Shown one piece after another: positions 51,740 through 60,482 of a stretch of 64,000 nucleotides of DNA. Each line of letters opens with the position of its first letter. Position 1 is the stretch's first letter. Origin of the DNA: Hymenobacter taeanensis. GTDB taxonomy: Bacteria > Bacteroidota > Bacteroidia > Cytophagales > Hymenobacteraceae. Where the stretch lies: the NCBI RefSeq assembly GCF_013137895.1, contig NZ_CP053538.1, positions 3,875,001 to 3,939,000 on the forward strand, in the 5' to 3' direction. Made by a program: the position numbers and the translations under genes. Below the pieces are notes generated by a model that saw only the letters and a list, made by a program, of their open reading frames with translations, did not search any database and was not told the DNA's origin.

Positions 51740-52837
51740 ATGAAAAAAGTCCTGCTCTATCTACTGGTTTTACTGGTTTCGCACGGCACGTACGCGCAAA
51801 AAACCAAGGTCAAAATTAAAGGCGCACCCGCAGGAATAGCAGCAGACAGCCGCCGATGGTCGATTGACAAGGCGCAGGAGTGGTACGCCGGGCACCCCTG
51901 GATTTCGGGGGCCAACTTCACGCCCAGCACGGCAATCAACCAGTTGGAAATGTGGCAGGCCAGCACGTTTGATCCCACCACTATTGATAAGGAATTAGGC
52001 TACGCGGAGGGCATAGGGTTTAACACCATGCGCGTGTTTCTGCACAGCCTGGCCTGGAAACAGGACCCCAAGGGGTTTAAAGACCGAATGAACACCTATT
52101 TAGGCATAGCCGATAAACATCATATTCAGACGATGTTCGTGTTCTTCGATGACTGCTGGAACAAGGAACCCAAGGCGGGCGTTCAGCCGGCCCCCAAGCC
52201 CGGAATTCACAACTCTGGCTGGGTGCAGGACCCCGGCGAGCCCATCTCCCGCGACTCAGCGGCCTTTATAGCCCTCAAGCCATACGTGCAGGATGTACTA
52301 CGCACCTTTAGCACCGACAAGCGCATACTGCTCTGGGACTTATACAATGAGCCCGGCAACAGTGGAAAGCTCAACAGCTCGCTGCCCCTGGTGCGCAATG
52401 TGTTTGCCTGGGCCCGGGAGGTGAACCCAACGCAGCCGCTTAGCATAGGCCTATGGAACTGGGATTTTACTGCCTTGAATACGTACCAGGCGCTGCACTC
52501 TGATATCGTGACCTATCATTGCTACGACGAAACCAGCACCCACCAGCGCATAATTGATCTTCTCGAGACCCACGGTCGCCCCCTTATCTGCACGGAGTAC
52601 ATGGCGCGGACGCGCAACAGCCGTTTTGCTACCATTATGCCGCTGCTCAAAAAGCGCCATGTAGGGGCCATCAACTGGGGCCTGGTGGATGGCAAAACGA
52701 ACACTAAATACCAATGGGAAACCCCGCTCCCCGATGGAAGTGAGCCGGTGGAGTGGTTCCATGAGGTATTTCGGAAAGATGGCCGCCCCTACCGTGAAGA
52801 CGAGGCCACTCTGATTCGTAGCCTCAATGGTAAATAG
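51740..52837 (+). CDS. TIM-barrel glycoside hydrolase (cellulase/GH5-like superfamily)
   Basis: The ATG at 51740 gives 365 residues with a signal peptide (MKKVLLYLLVLLVSHGTYAQ). The fold is a clan A (beta/alpha)8 barrel: GIGFNTMRVFLHSLAW, TMFVFFDDCWNKEP, the acid/base Glu in LWDLYNEPGNSGK, VTYHCYDE, and the nucleophile Glu in PLICTEYMAR. Enzymes with this plan are annotated as cellulase-family or beta-xylanase-like; specificity cannot be read from sequence alone. It is exported and lies in the GH43/SusCD locus, so a role on a plant-wall backbone or side chain is inferred. Confidence 0.85.
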   Translation: MKKVLLYLLVLLVSHGTYAQKTKVKIKGAPAGIAADSRRWSIDKAQEWYAGHPWISGANFTPSTAINQLEMWQASTFDPTTIDKELGYAEGIGFNTMRVFLHSLAWKQDPKGFKDRMNTYLGIADKHHIQTMFVFFDDCWNKEPKAGVQPAPKPGIHNSGWVQDPGEPISRDSAAFIALKPYVQDVLRTFSTDKRILLWDLYNEPGNSGKLNSSLPLVRNVFAWAREVNPTQPLSIGLWNWDFTALNTYQALHSDIVTYHCYDETSTHQRIIDLLETHGRPLICTEYMARTRNSRFATIMPLLKKRHVGAINWGLVDGKTNTKYQWETPLPDGSEPVEWFHEVFRKDGRPYREDEATLIRSLNGK

Positions 52838-52946
52838 GTGGCCTACGCCCCCAGATCAGGAATAGGACCTTGTAGGAGGTAATGTACGTAGCCGGGCACC
52901 GTAGGCCAGTTGTGGCCACGCATTATACTCACTCTCAATTGCCAGT

Positions 52947-54056
52947 ATGCGGAAGACATCACCTAGTAACTTCGTGAGCAGGCGGGCTTTGCTGCTGCGT
53001 GTGCTGCAACACCTTGCGCTGAGCATTGGACTTCTGACGAGCACTCTAGGCCACGCACAGCAACAAAGCACCGCCGCCGCCACTACCTTCACGAATCCGC
53101 TGTTGCCCTCCGGTGCCGATCCGTGGAGCATTTACCACGACGGGTATTACTACTACACCCATACTACCGGCGCTAACATCACCCTCTGGAAGACTACCTC
53201 GCTCAGTCAGTTACGTACTGCTGAGCACCGGGTAGTCTGGACACCCCCGGCAACCGGGCCCAACTCCCAACACATCTGGGCCCCGGAGTTGCACTGGCTA
53301 AATGGGAAATGGTATCTGTATTATGCGGCCGATGGTGGCAAGAACGAAGACCACCGCCTGTGGGTATTGGAGAACAGCTCGCCCAACCCTTTGCAAGGAA
53401 CTTGGGTAGATAAAGGGCAGCTCCGCGACGCCTCAAACAAATGGGCTATTGACGGCTCTGTGTTCGAAAACAAAGGCCAGTTGTACTTCGTCTGGTCGGG
53501 GTGGGAGGGAGATGCCAATGGCCGCCAGGATATTTATCTGGCCCGCCTGAAAAATCCCTGGACCATTGCGGGTGAGCGGCTAAAGGTATCAACCCCGGTG
53601 TACGCCTGGGAGCGAAACGGCGACCTGCACGATGCCGTGAACCCACCCCACGTAGATGTAAACGAGGGCCCCCAAGTACTACGCCACGGCAATAAGATAG
53701 TGCTCATTTACTCCGCCAGCGGCTGCTGGACCGACTTTTACGCCCTGGGTATGCTCACCGCTCCTGTTGACAGTGACCTGCTGCTGCCGGGCTCCTGGAC
53801 AAAATCGGCGCGGCCAGTGTTTCAGCAAGACCCTGCGGCGGGGGTATACGCGCCGGGCCATAACTCGTTCTTCAGCTCACCGGACGGCACCCAGGACTGG
53901 CTCCTGTACCACGCCAATGATGCGCCTGATCAAGGGTGTGGCCGTTTCCGTTCTCCCAGGGCCCAGCCTTTCACTTGGAACAATGATGATACTCCCAATT
54001 TTGGCCGGCCTATTGCACCAGGAGTAGCCTTACCCCGGCCCTCGGGCGAGAAGTAA
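52947..54056 (+). CDS. Glycoside hydrolase family 43 (first of two close paralogues)
   Basis: The 369-residue exported protein has a signal sequence (SRRALLLRVLQHLALSIGLL...GHAQ) and a GH43 propeller. The catalytic Asp is 58 in SGADPWSIYHDG, the second acid is in KWAIDGSVFEN, and the acid Glu is in VNEGPQVLRHG. The motif order and the end GRFRSPRAQPFTWNNDDTPNFGRPI match the gene at 59379 closely. Such enzymes are usually alpha-L-arabinofuranosidases. No lipobox, so periplasmic or secreted. Confidence 0.9.
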   Translation: MRKTSPSNFVSRRALLLRVLQHLALSIGLLTSTLGHAQQQSTAAATTFTNPLLPSGADPWSIYHDGYYYYTHTTGANITLWKTTSLSQLRTAEHRVVWTPPATGPNSQHIWAPELHWLNGKWYLYYAADGGKNEDHRLWVLENSSPNPLQGTWVDKGQLRDASNKWAIDGSVFENKGQLYFVWSGWEGDANGRQDIYLARLKNPWTIAGERLKVSTPVYAWERNGDLHDAVNPPHVDVNEGPQVLRHGNKIVLIYSASGCWTDFYALGMLTAPVDSDLLLPGSWTKSARPVFQQDPAAGVYAPGHNSFFSSPDGTQDWLLYHANDAPDQGCGRFRSPRAQPFTWNNDDTPNFGRPIAPGVALPRPSGEK

Positions 54057-54133
54057 GGGCAGTAGGGTATTTTATGTCCGGGCGAGATGACATAAAATCG
54101 AAAGAGTGACCCGTAATGTAACCTTACGCAGTT

Positions 54134-54145
54134 GCAAACGTTTGC
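54134..54145. promoter_or_regulatory. LacI-type operator GCAAACGTTTGC
   Basis: A perfect 12-bp palindrome about 356 nt before the susC start and 78 nt after the GH43 stop. Confidence 0.7.
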
Positions 54146-54422
54146 GCTTGAGCTTACGGTACATAAAATGGCTTCAGGTGGTTTAGAATAGGTTTTATGC
54201 CGTTCTACGCGGTTGCCGCGTTATCGCACAGGCTTTTGATATAAAATCGGTTAACAAGAATCTTATATATAATCTTGACATTAGCGTAATTCATGGTTAA
54301 CATTACGCCGACCTTGGCTCTTGTTGAGGTCCCGTTGGATTGAAGCTGCCCTCATCATACCGGCCTTTTTCAGGGTTATTACTTCGCTAGCAGCATAAGC
54401 GGGGCTTTTTTTGCCGAGTGCG

Positions 54423-54436
54423 TGCAAACGTTTGCA
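54423..54436. promoter_or_regulatory. LacI-type operator TGCAAACGTTTGCA
   Basis: A perfect 14-bp palindrome, 64 nt before the susC ATG, with its centre 27 bp from the next copy. Confidence 0.78.
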
Positions 54437-54449
54437 TCATGCATATCTG

Positions 54450-54463
54450 TGCAAACGTTTGCA
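54450..54463. promoter_or_regulatory. LacI-type operator TGCAAACGTTTGCA, promoter-proximal
   Basis: A perfect 14-bp palindrome ending 37 nt before the susC ATG, placed to block transcription start or early elongation. Confidence 0.78.
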
Positions 54464-54500
54464 AAATCCTTAGCCATCATTTCCATCCCCACCAATTCCC

Positions 54501-57500
54501 ATGAAAGACACCTTACTCAGATTGCGAAGGCTAACGGTACCAGCCGCGCTGGTTAGCCTGCCCGTTGCATTAGCCGGAATGCCCGGTGCCGCCGCGGCCG
54601 AGGCCTTGCGCCTACGCGCGGAAACGCCCGAGTTGGTAGCCACCACCGTAACAGGCCGGGTTGTAGACGAAAAGGGGCAGGGGATGCCGGGAGTTACCGT
54701 GCTGGAGCGCGGAACCTCCAATGGCGTCACCACCGACACGGATGGCCGCTACTCTCTCACGGTGGCCGATAATGCGACCCTCACTTTCTCCTTTGTGGGG
54801 TACACCACGCAGGAGGTGCCGGTAAATGGCCGCACCAGCATTGATGTAAACCTGGCTCCCGACAGCAAAGCCTTGAATGAGGTGGTAGTCGTAGGCTACC
54901 TAACCCAAAACCGGCAGGATGTAACCGGCTCAGTGGCCTCAGTGGGGGCACAGGAAGTGCGCCGGGCTCCGGTGGCCTCAGTGGGCGAAGCCATTCAGGG
55001 GCGGCTGCCTGGTGTGCAGGTAACCAACTCGGGCCAGCCGGGCCAGGCGCCTAACATCAACATTCGGGGGCTGGGCAGCATTGCCAGCGGTAGCGGCCCG
55101 CTGTATGTGATTGATGGCCTGTGGGTGCAAAGCCAGGGCGGCCAGCGCGACTTTAACCCCGCCGACGTTGAATCGGTGCAGGTGCTGAAAGATGCAGCTT
55201 CATTGGCCCCGTATGGCGCCTCCGGCGCAAATGGGGTTATTATTATTACCACTAAAAAGGGCAAAGCGGGCACGGCCAGCATCAACTTCAGCGCTAATGG
55301 CGGCGTGCAGCGCCTGGTAAATACGCTTGACCTGACGAATGCCGCCGAGTGGGCCGCCATCAACCGGCAGGCCTACCAGAACGCTGGCCTAAACCCGCAG
55401 CCATATGCCGCTAACCCACCCGCGGGTATTGACACCGACTGGCAAAAGGAGTTCTTCAAGCAAGGCTCTATTCAGGATTATAACCTGGGTTTCTCGGGTG
55501 GTGGCCCCAACTCAAATTTCCTGGTTTCGGGTGGCTATTTCAAGCAGAATGGCACCGTTGAGGGCCCTAAGTTTGAGCGCTACAGCTTCCGGGTAAACAC
55601 AGGTTTCACGCGCGGCCGAATCAAGATTGGGCAGAACGCCCTGCTTTCGCGCACGAACCAAACCCGCCTAAACGGGCTGCCTTTCATTGACATTGTGCGG
55701 ATGCTGCCGGTAATTCCGGTGTATGACCCCGCCATTCCCGGCGGCTTTGGCATCGGTACAGATAACGCCGTTACCTTCGGCACCAACCCCATTGCCCTGC
55801 AAAAGCTGCTCAATGATACGGGCACTTCTAACCGCTTACAGGGCAATGTGTACGGAGAGCTTAGCCTCTTCGACTTCCTGCGCTACCGCCTCAACCTGGC
55901 CACCGAATACCACGGTTTCCATGACCAGCAGCGGCGGCAGTTTGGCATCTGGCGGCGTAACGATGCTACCACCCCCTCTAACTTTGGTGACAGCCAAGGT
56001 AATGAGCTGTTTGGAATGGCTGAGAATACCCTCACGTTTGATAAGAGCTTTGGCCAGCATAACCTCACGGCTGTGGCCGGCTACAGCCAGCAGCGCTTTC
56101 GGCAGGAGTTTACCCGGGGCGTAAACTTTGGCTATGGCACGGGCCCGACCTACTATTGGGCACTTGACGCTGGCAGCCAGACGCCACAGGTAATTGGCTC
56201 CTCCTATGTGTGGGCCAAGCAGTCGTACTTCGGGCAGCTGACCTACGACTACGACCAGCGCTATCTGGTTACGGCGGCTTTCCGCCGTGATGGTTCCTCC
56301 CGCTTCGACCCCAGCAACCGCTGGGGCAACTTTGGGGCAGCCTCATTAGGGTGGAGGGTGTCGAAGGAGGCCTTCTTCCAGGATGTGACAGCAGTTTCTA
56401 ATCTGAAACTACGCGCATCGTATGGCCGCTTAGGCAATGACCTGCTCAATGGGGCCTACGGTGGCTCTTACCTCTCGCAAGGCTACATAAATACCAACGC
56501 CAACTATGTGTTGGGAGGCAGTATCCAGAATGGGGGAATCCAGACGGCTTACGCCAGCACGGGCATTCGGTGGGAAGACCGCCGCACGACCAACGTCGGC
56601 TTCGATGCGGGTTTCCTAGATGACCGGCTTACGTTATCGGCCGACTACTACGTATCGAGAACCTATAATGCTCTCATCAACCCCGATCTGGCTCTCACCT
56701 TCGGCAACGCTGGGTCTAACCCTTTCCGGAACCTGGGCAAGCTCGAAAACAAGGGCTTTGAGTTGCAATTGGGCTACAATGAGACTAGCAAGCCCTTCCG
56801 CTACGGCGCAACGGTTAACCTGACTACCCTCCAAAACAAGATTCTGGAGCTGGGTACTGCCAGTGGCGACGAAGGCGGCGCTGCTAACTTCTTTAACGGT
56901 GGCCCCAACGGAATTACCCGCACAGAGGTGGGCTACGAACTGGGCTCCTTCTACCTCTATGAGTTTGATGGCATCTACCAGTCCGGTGACAGCAACATCC
57001 CGAGTGGCCTACAGGCCGGTGATGTTCGGTACAAAGATAACAATGCCGATGGCGTGATTGATGACAAAGACCGGGTGCATGTGGGCCGGGTATTCCCTAA
57101 ACTGCAGTACGGCGCCAACCTGAACTTAGGGTTTGGGGCGTTTGACCTGGTGGCCTTCTTCCAGGGGGTGCAGGGCAACGACGTGTTTAACACCAGCCGG
57201 TACTGGCTCGACCGCACCGACGATAACGGCAACTACCGCTCCGACTTCAGCCCCTGGACGCCAACCAACCCTTCCAACACTACGCCCCGTGCCCTTATTG
57301 CCGGGGGTAACAGCGGTATTGCAGCTGGCAACAATGCCCGCTTTAACAGCACCCGCTGGCTGGAAGATGGCTCTTACCTGCGCCTGAAGAACCTGCAGAT
57401 TGGCTTTACGGTGCCTAAACCCTTGTTGGAGCGCTCTAAGTACGTGTCTTCGCTGCGGATTTTCGCCACAGGCCAGAACGTGTTTACCGTTACCAAATAC

Positions 57501-57632
57501 ACGGGCTACGACCCCGAAACGGTGGGTAGTGGTGCTTTTAACTCCCTAGCTAATAACCTGGCGCGTGGGGTTGATGAGGGCTCGTACCCCAACCTGCGCT
57601 CCTTCACGCTTGGTATTCAGGCTGGCTTCTAG
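54501..57632 (+). CDS. SusC/RagA-family TonB-linked outer-membrane transporter
   Basis: The 1043-residue protein imports oligosaccharides through the outer membrane with its SusD partner. A signal peptide is followed by a carboxypeptidase-regulatory-like domain (about residues 50-130, VTGRVVDEKGQGMPGVTVLERGTSNGVTTDTDGRYSL), a TonB box (NEVVVVGY), the plug (about 140-250, IQGRLPGVQVTNSGQPGQAPNINIRGLGS and DVESVQVLKDAASLAPYGASGANGVIIITTKKG) and a 22-strand barrel ending in LGIQAGF. The susD gene follows after 33 bp. Three operators upstream indicate LacI control. Cargo is inferred from neighbours. Confidence 0.96.
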   Translation: MKDTLLRLRRLTVPAALVSLPVALAGMPGAAAAEALRLRAETPELVATTVTGRVVDEKGQGMPGVTVLERGTSNGVTTDTDGRYSLTVADNATLTFSFVGYTTQEVPVNGRTSIDVNLAPDSKALNEVVVVGYLTQNRQDVTGSVASVGAQEVRRAPVASVGEAIQGRLPGVQVTNSGQPGQAPNINIRGLGSIASGSGPLYVIDGLWVQSQGGQRDFNPADVESVQVLKDAASLAPYGASGANGVIIITTKKGKAGTASINFSANGGVQRLVNTLDLTNAAEWAAINRQAYQNAGLNPQPYAANPPAGIDTDWQKEFFKQGSIQDYNLGFSGGGPNSNFLVSGGYFKQNGTVEGPKFERYSFRVNTGFTRGRIKIGQNALLSRTNQTRLNGLPFIDIVRMLPVIPVYDPAIPGGFGIGTDNAVTFGTNPIALQKLLNDTGTSNRLQGNVYGELSLFDFLRYRLNLATEYHGFHDQQRRQFGIWRRNDATTPSNFGDSQGNELFGMAENTLTFDKSFGQHNLTAVAGYSQQRFRQEFTRGVNFGYGTGPTYYWALDAGSQTPQVIGSSYVWAKQSYFGQLTYDYDQRYLVTAAFRRDGSSRFDPSNRWGNFGAASLGWRVSKEAFFQDVTAVSNLKLRASYGRLGNDLLNGAYGGSYLSQGYINTNANYVLGGSIQNGGIQTAYASTGIRWEDRRTTNVGFDAGFLDDRLTLSADYYVSRTYNALINPDLALTFGNAGSNPFRNLGKLENKGFELQLGYNETSKPFRYGATVNLTTLQNKILELGTASGDEGGAANFFNGGPNGITRTEVGYELGSFYLYEFDGIYQSGDSNIPSGLQAGDVRYKDNNADGVIDDKDRVHVGRVFPKLQYGANLNLGFGAFDLVAFFQGVQGNDVFNTSRYWLDRTDDNGNYRSDFSPWTPTNPSNTTPRALIAGGNSGIAAGNNARFNSTRWLEDGSYLRLKNLQIGFTVPKPLLERSKYVSSLRIFATGQNVFTVTKYTGYDPETVGSGAFNSLANNLARGVDEGSYPNLRSFTLGIQAGF

Positions 57633-57665
57633 GCCATTCCCCCCATCCTTAGATTCTCCTTTGAT

Positions 57666-59240
57666 ATGAAATCATCAGTATTAACCCGATGGAGCCTGGC
57701 CGGAACCCTGTTGCTAAGCGTTACGGCCTGCGAGAAAAACATCCTCGACCAAGTAAACCCTAACCTGCCCACCACGGAGTCGTCGTGGAAAAACTCCGAC
57801 GACGCGGTGAAAGCCTCTACGGCGGCCTACGCCGGCTTGCAGGGCTTGGGCATGTACCGCCGCTGGCTCAACTTTGCCTTTGACCTGCGCGATGATACCG
57901 GCTTCAGCCAAAGCCCCTGGGGCGAGCTGGCCGACTTTACCAAGTTCGTGCAGACGAACTACAACTTTGAAGTGTCGCAGAACATCTGGCGCGACCATTA
58001 CCGCACTATTTTCCGGTGCAACCAGATCATTGCTAACGTGCCCACCATAACGGGGATGGATGCCACCCTGCAAAAGCGCGTAATAGCAGAAGCTAAGTTC
58101 CTGCGTGCTTTGAGCTACTTCAATCTGGTGTCGTTGTATGGCAATGTGCCTATTGCGCTTACGCCTCCGGCCAACCTTAATGAGGCCTACCCCCAGGGCA
58201 CGGAAGCGCAGGTATGGACGCAGGTAATAAGTGACCTGCAGGCCGCCCAGCCCGATTTGCCCATTTCCTATACCGGAGCCGATGTAGGCCGGGCTACCCG
58301 CGGCGCGGCCACTACGCTGCTGGGCAAAGCTTACATGCAGAACAAGCGCTGGGCTGACGCCTCAGGGCAGTTTGCGCAGGTAATCAGCTCGGGCCAGTAC
58401 CGCCTGACTGCTAACTACGCCGATAACTTCCGCCACACCACCGAGAACAACGCAGAATCTATTTTTGAGGTGCAGTTCTCGGATGAGAAGAAGGGCGGCA
58501 ACGACGCCGGCGGCGGCCCCGATGCTACCAGTTCGCAGGGTGGACAACGCTCGCAGTTCTGGGGCGTGCCGGGCTTTGGCTTTAACGATGGAGAGGTGCG
58601 GCCCTGGGTAGTGCGCGAACTGCTACAGGAGCCGACCACTACGGGGCAGCGCGACCCTCGGCTGGCGGCCACGGTGTTTTATAACCGCCGTGACCTAACC
58701 CAGTTCCCAACGGCACTGCCCTCCGATGCCGACACCCTGGCCTACGGTGTGGGCTTCCTGACGCGATACGGCAAAGATGCCCGCAACCGCGCCCGCGTGT
58801 ACTGGCGCAAATACCAAACCGACTACTACCGCAACTTCGAGGATTTTGACTCGCCCATCAACCAGCGCGTGATGCGCTACGCCGATGTGCTGCTGCTGCA
58901 GGCCGAAGCCCTGAATGAGCAAAACCAAACCTCGGCGGCCATTCCGCTTATTAACCAGGTGCGGCAGCGTGCCGGCCTTGCACCCTTAGTTGCCTCGGCC
59001 TTCACGCAGGCCACGCTGCGTACCCAACTCATGCACGAGCGGGTAACGGAGCTGACGGGCGAAGGTGTGCGGTGGTTTGACTTACAGCGCTGGGGCCTGC
59101 TGGAAAACGCTACTGGCCTGGCGCTTCTCCGGGCTCACGACCCCGATTTCAACAACTTCGTACTAGGCAAGTCGCGCCTGTTGCCGCTGGTGCAGAGCGA
59201 TGTTGATCTGGGCCGCTTGACGCAAAACCCTGGCTGGTAG
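57666..59240 (+). CDS. SusD/RagB-family glycan-binding lipoprotein
   Basis: The 524-residue lipoprotein (lipobox LSVTAC, Cys 21) is the surface lid of the SusC transporter. The N-terminal helical TPR-like region has WKNSDDAVKASTAAYAGLQ and NIWRDHYRTIFRCNQIIANVPTI, then AEAKFLRALSYFNLVSLYGNVPI, the family signature. The C-terminal region includes RYADVLLLQAEALNEQNQ, LINQVRQRAGL and LMHERVTELTGEGVRWFDLQRWG. It is co-transcribed with susC and followed by a terminator. Confidence 0.96.
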   Translation: MKSSVLTRWSLAGTLLLSVTACEKNILDQVNPNLPTTESSWKNSDDAVKASTAAYAGLQGLGMYRRWLNFAFDLRDDTGFSQSPWGELADFTKFVQTNYNFEVSQNIWRDHYRTIFRCNQIIANVPTITGMDATLQKRVIAEAKFLRALSYFNLVSLYGNVPIALTPPANLNEAYPQGTEAQVWTQVISDLQAAQPDLPISYTGADVGRATRGAATTLLGKAYMQNKRWADASGQFAQVISSGQYRLTANYADNFRHTTENNAESIFEVQFSDEKKGGNDAGGGPDATSSQGGQRSQFWGVPGFGFNDGEVRPWVVRELLQEPTTTGQRDPRLAATVFYNRRDLTQFPTALPSDADTLAYGVGFLTRYGKDARNRARVYWRKYQTDYYRNFEDFDSPINQRVMRYADVLLLQAEALNEQNQTSAAIPLINQVRQRAGLAPLVASAFTQATLRTQLMHERVTELTGEGVRWFDLQRWGLLENATGLALLRAHDPDFNNFVLGKSRLLPLVQSDVDLGRLTQNPGW

Positions 59241-59262
59241 GCCAGCTAAAAGGCTATTGAAT

Positions 59263-59297
59263 AAGAGCCGTTCCGGCCGTGGGTCGGGGCGGCTCTT
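59263..59297 (+). terminator. Terminator after susD
   Basis: A 13-bp stem including two G-U pairs (59263-59275 with 59285-59297) followed by TTGTTT. It may be partial, letting the downstream enzymes be read at a lower level. Confidence 0.65.
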
Positions 59298-59378
59298 GTT
59301 TATAGGCTAGATTAGCAGATGCCAGGAGGCATCTACCCCACAGTATCTGTTCTGCCATTTGTCTGTTTTCCACCCGCT

Positions 59379-60440
59379 ATGACTTCCATATTTCGACTGC
59401 TGCCCGTTAGCATGCTAGCCTTTGTGCTGGCGTGCCAAAGCTCATCGGCGCCGCCAGCACCCACCCCGGCGCCCCCTACCACTCCCACGGCCACCACCTT
59501 TACCAATCCGCTGCTTTCGGTGGGCCCCGACCCATGGGTGTACCGCCGCGGCGACGTGTATTACTACATGAGTACCACCGGCAACAACCTGACGATTCGC
59601 AAAACGGCGAAGATGTCGGAGCTGGGCTCCGCGGTAAGCACCGTGGTCTGGACGCCCCAGCAGGCCGGCGTAAACCAGCGCGAAATATGGGCGCCTGAGC
59701 TGTATAACTTCGATGGCAAGTGGTACATCTACTACTCGGCAAACCCCATGTGCTGCGACGGCCACCGCATTAATGTGCTGGAAAACACCGCCGCTGACCC
59801 CACTACTGGCACTTGGGTAGACAAGGGCCGTATTGCTGTACCGGGGCAGGATTTATGGGCCATTGATGGTACCGTGCTGGAGCAAAACGGCAAGCGCTAC
59901 CTGCTGTGGTCGGGCCATGAGGTAGCCAGCAGCCAGACTCAGCGCCTTTACATTGCCGAAATGGGCAACCCCTGGACGCTGGTAGGGCCGCGGGTAGAAA
60001 TATCGCAGCCTGAGTTTGGCTGGGAGCAGCAGGGCACACCCTCCGTAAACGAGGGCCCGGAAATACTGAAACATGGCGACAAAACCTTCGTGGTATACTC
60101 GGCCAGCCACTGCAGTACCGATGACTACGCGCTGGGCCTGCTCACAGCCTCCGCCACCGCCGATCCGCTCAAGGCCAGCTCCTGGACCAAAACGGCAACC
60201 CCAGTATTCGTGAAGAACCCCGCCGGACAGGCCTACGGCCCCGGACACAACGGCTTCTTTCAGTCGAAGGATGGCACCGAGGACTGGATAATCTACCATG
60301 CCAACCCCCAAATTGGCCAGGGCTGCGGCGACAACCGGAGCCCCCGGATGCAGAAGTTTACCTGGAATGCCGATGGCACGCCCAACTTCGGTACCCCCGT
60401 GGCCCTGGGTACGGCGCTGCCCAAGCCCGCCGGCGAATAA
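59379..60440 (+). CDS. Glycoside hydrolase family 43 lipoprotein (second paralogue)
   Basis: The ATG at 59379 gives 353 residues. A signal peptide ends in the lipobox VLAC, followed by a Pro/Ala/Thr linker, so this copy is membrane-anchored. The GH43 residues are intact: VGPDPWVYRRGD (base), LWAIDGTVLEQNG, and VNEGPEILKHG (acid). Overall it follows the gene at 52947 motif by motif, so the two arose by duplication and now differ in location (anchored versus free). Activity is probably alpha-L-arabinofuranosidase. Confidence 0.9.
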   Translation: MTSIFRLLPVSMLAFVLACQSSSAPPAPTPAPPTTPTATTFTNPLLSVGPDPWVYRRGDVYYYMSTTGNNLTIRKTAKMSELGSAVSTVVWTPQQAGVNQREIWAPELYNFDGKWYIYYSANPMCCDGHRINVLENTAADPTTGTWVDKGRIAVPGQDLWAIDGTVLEQNGKRYLLWSGHEVASSQTQRLYIAEMGNPWTLVGPRVEISQPEFGWEQQGTPSVNEGPEILKHGDKTFVVYSASHCSTDDYALGLLTASATADPLKASSWTKTATPVFVKNPAGQAYGPGHNGFFQSKDGTEDWIIYHANPQIGQGCGDNRSPRMQKFTWNADGTPNFGTPVALGTALPKPAGE

Positions 60441-60482
60441 GCCCGTCATCTCTCAATCTAGTGATTGCAGCCCATTTACTTC

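Larger units (their letters stand above)
54057..54500. promoter_or_regulatory. 444-bp control region upstream of susC with three operators
   Basis: No gene fits. It holds perfect operators at 54134, 54423 and 54450, and AT-rich stretches around 54240-54300. No perfect TAnnTTTG box was seen close to the susC start. Confidence 0.7.
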
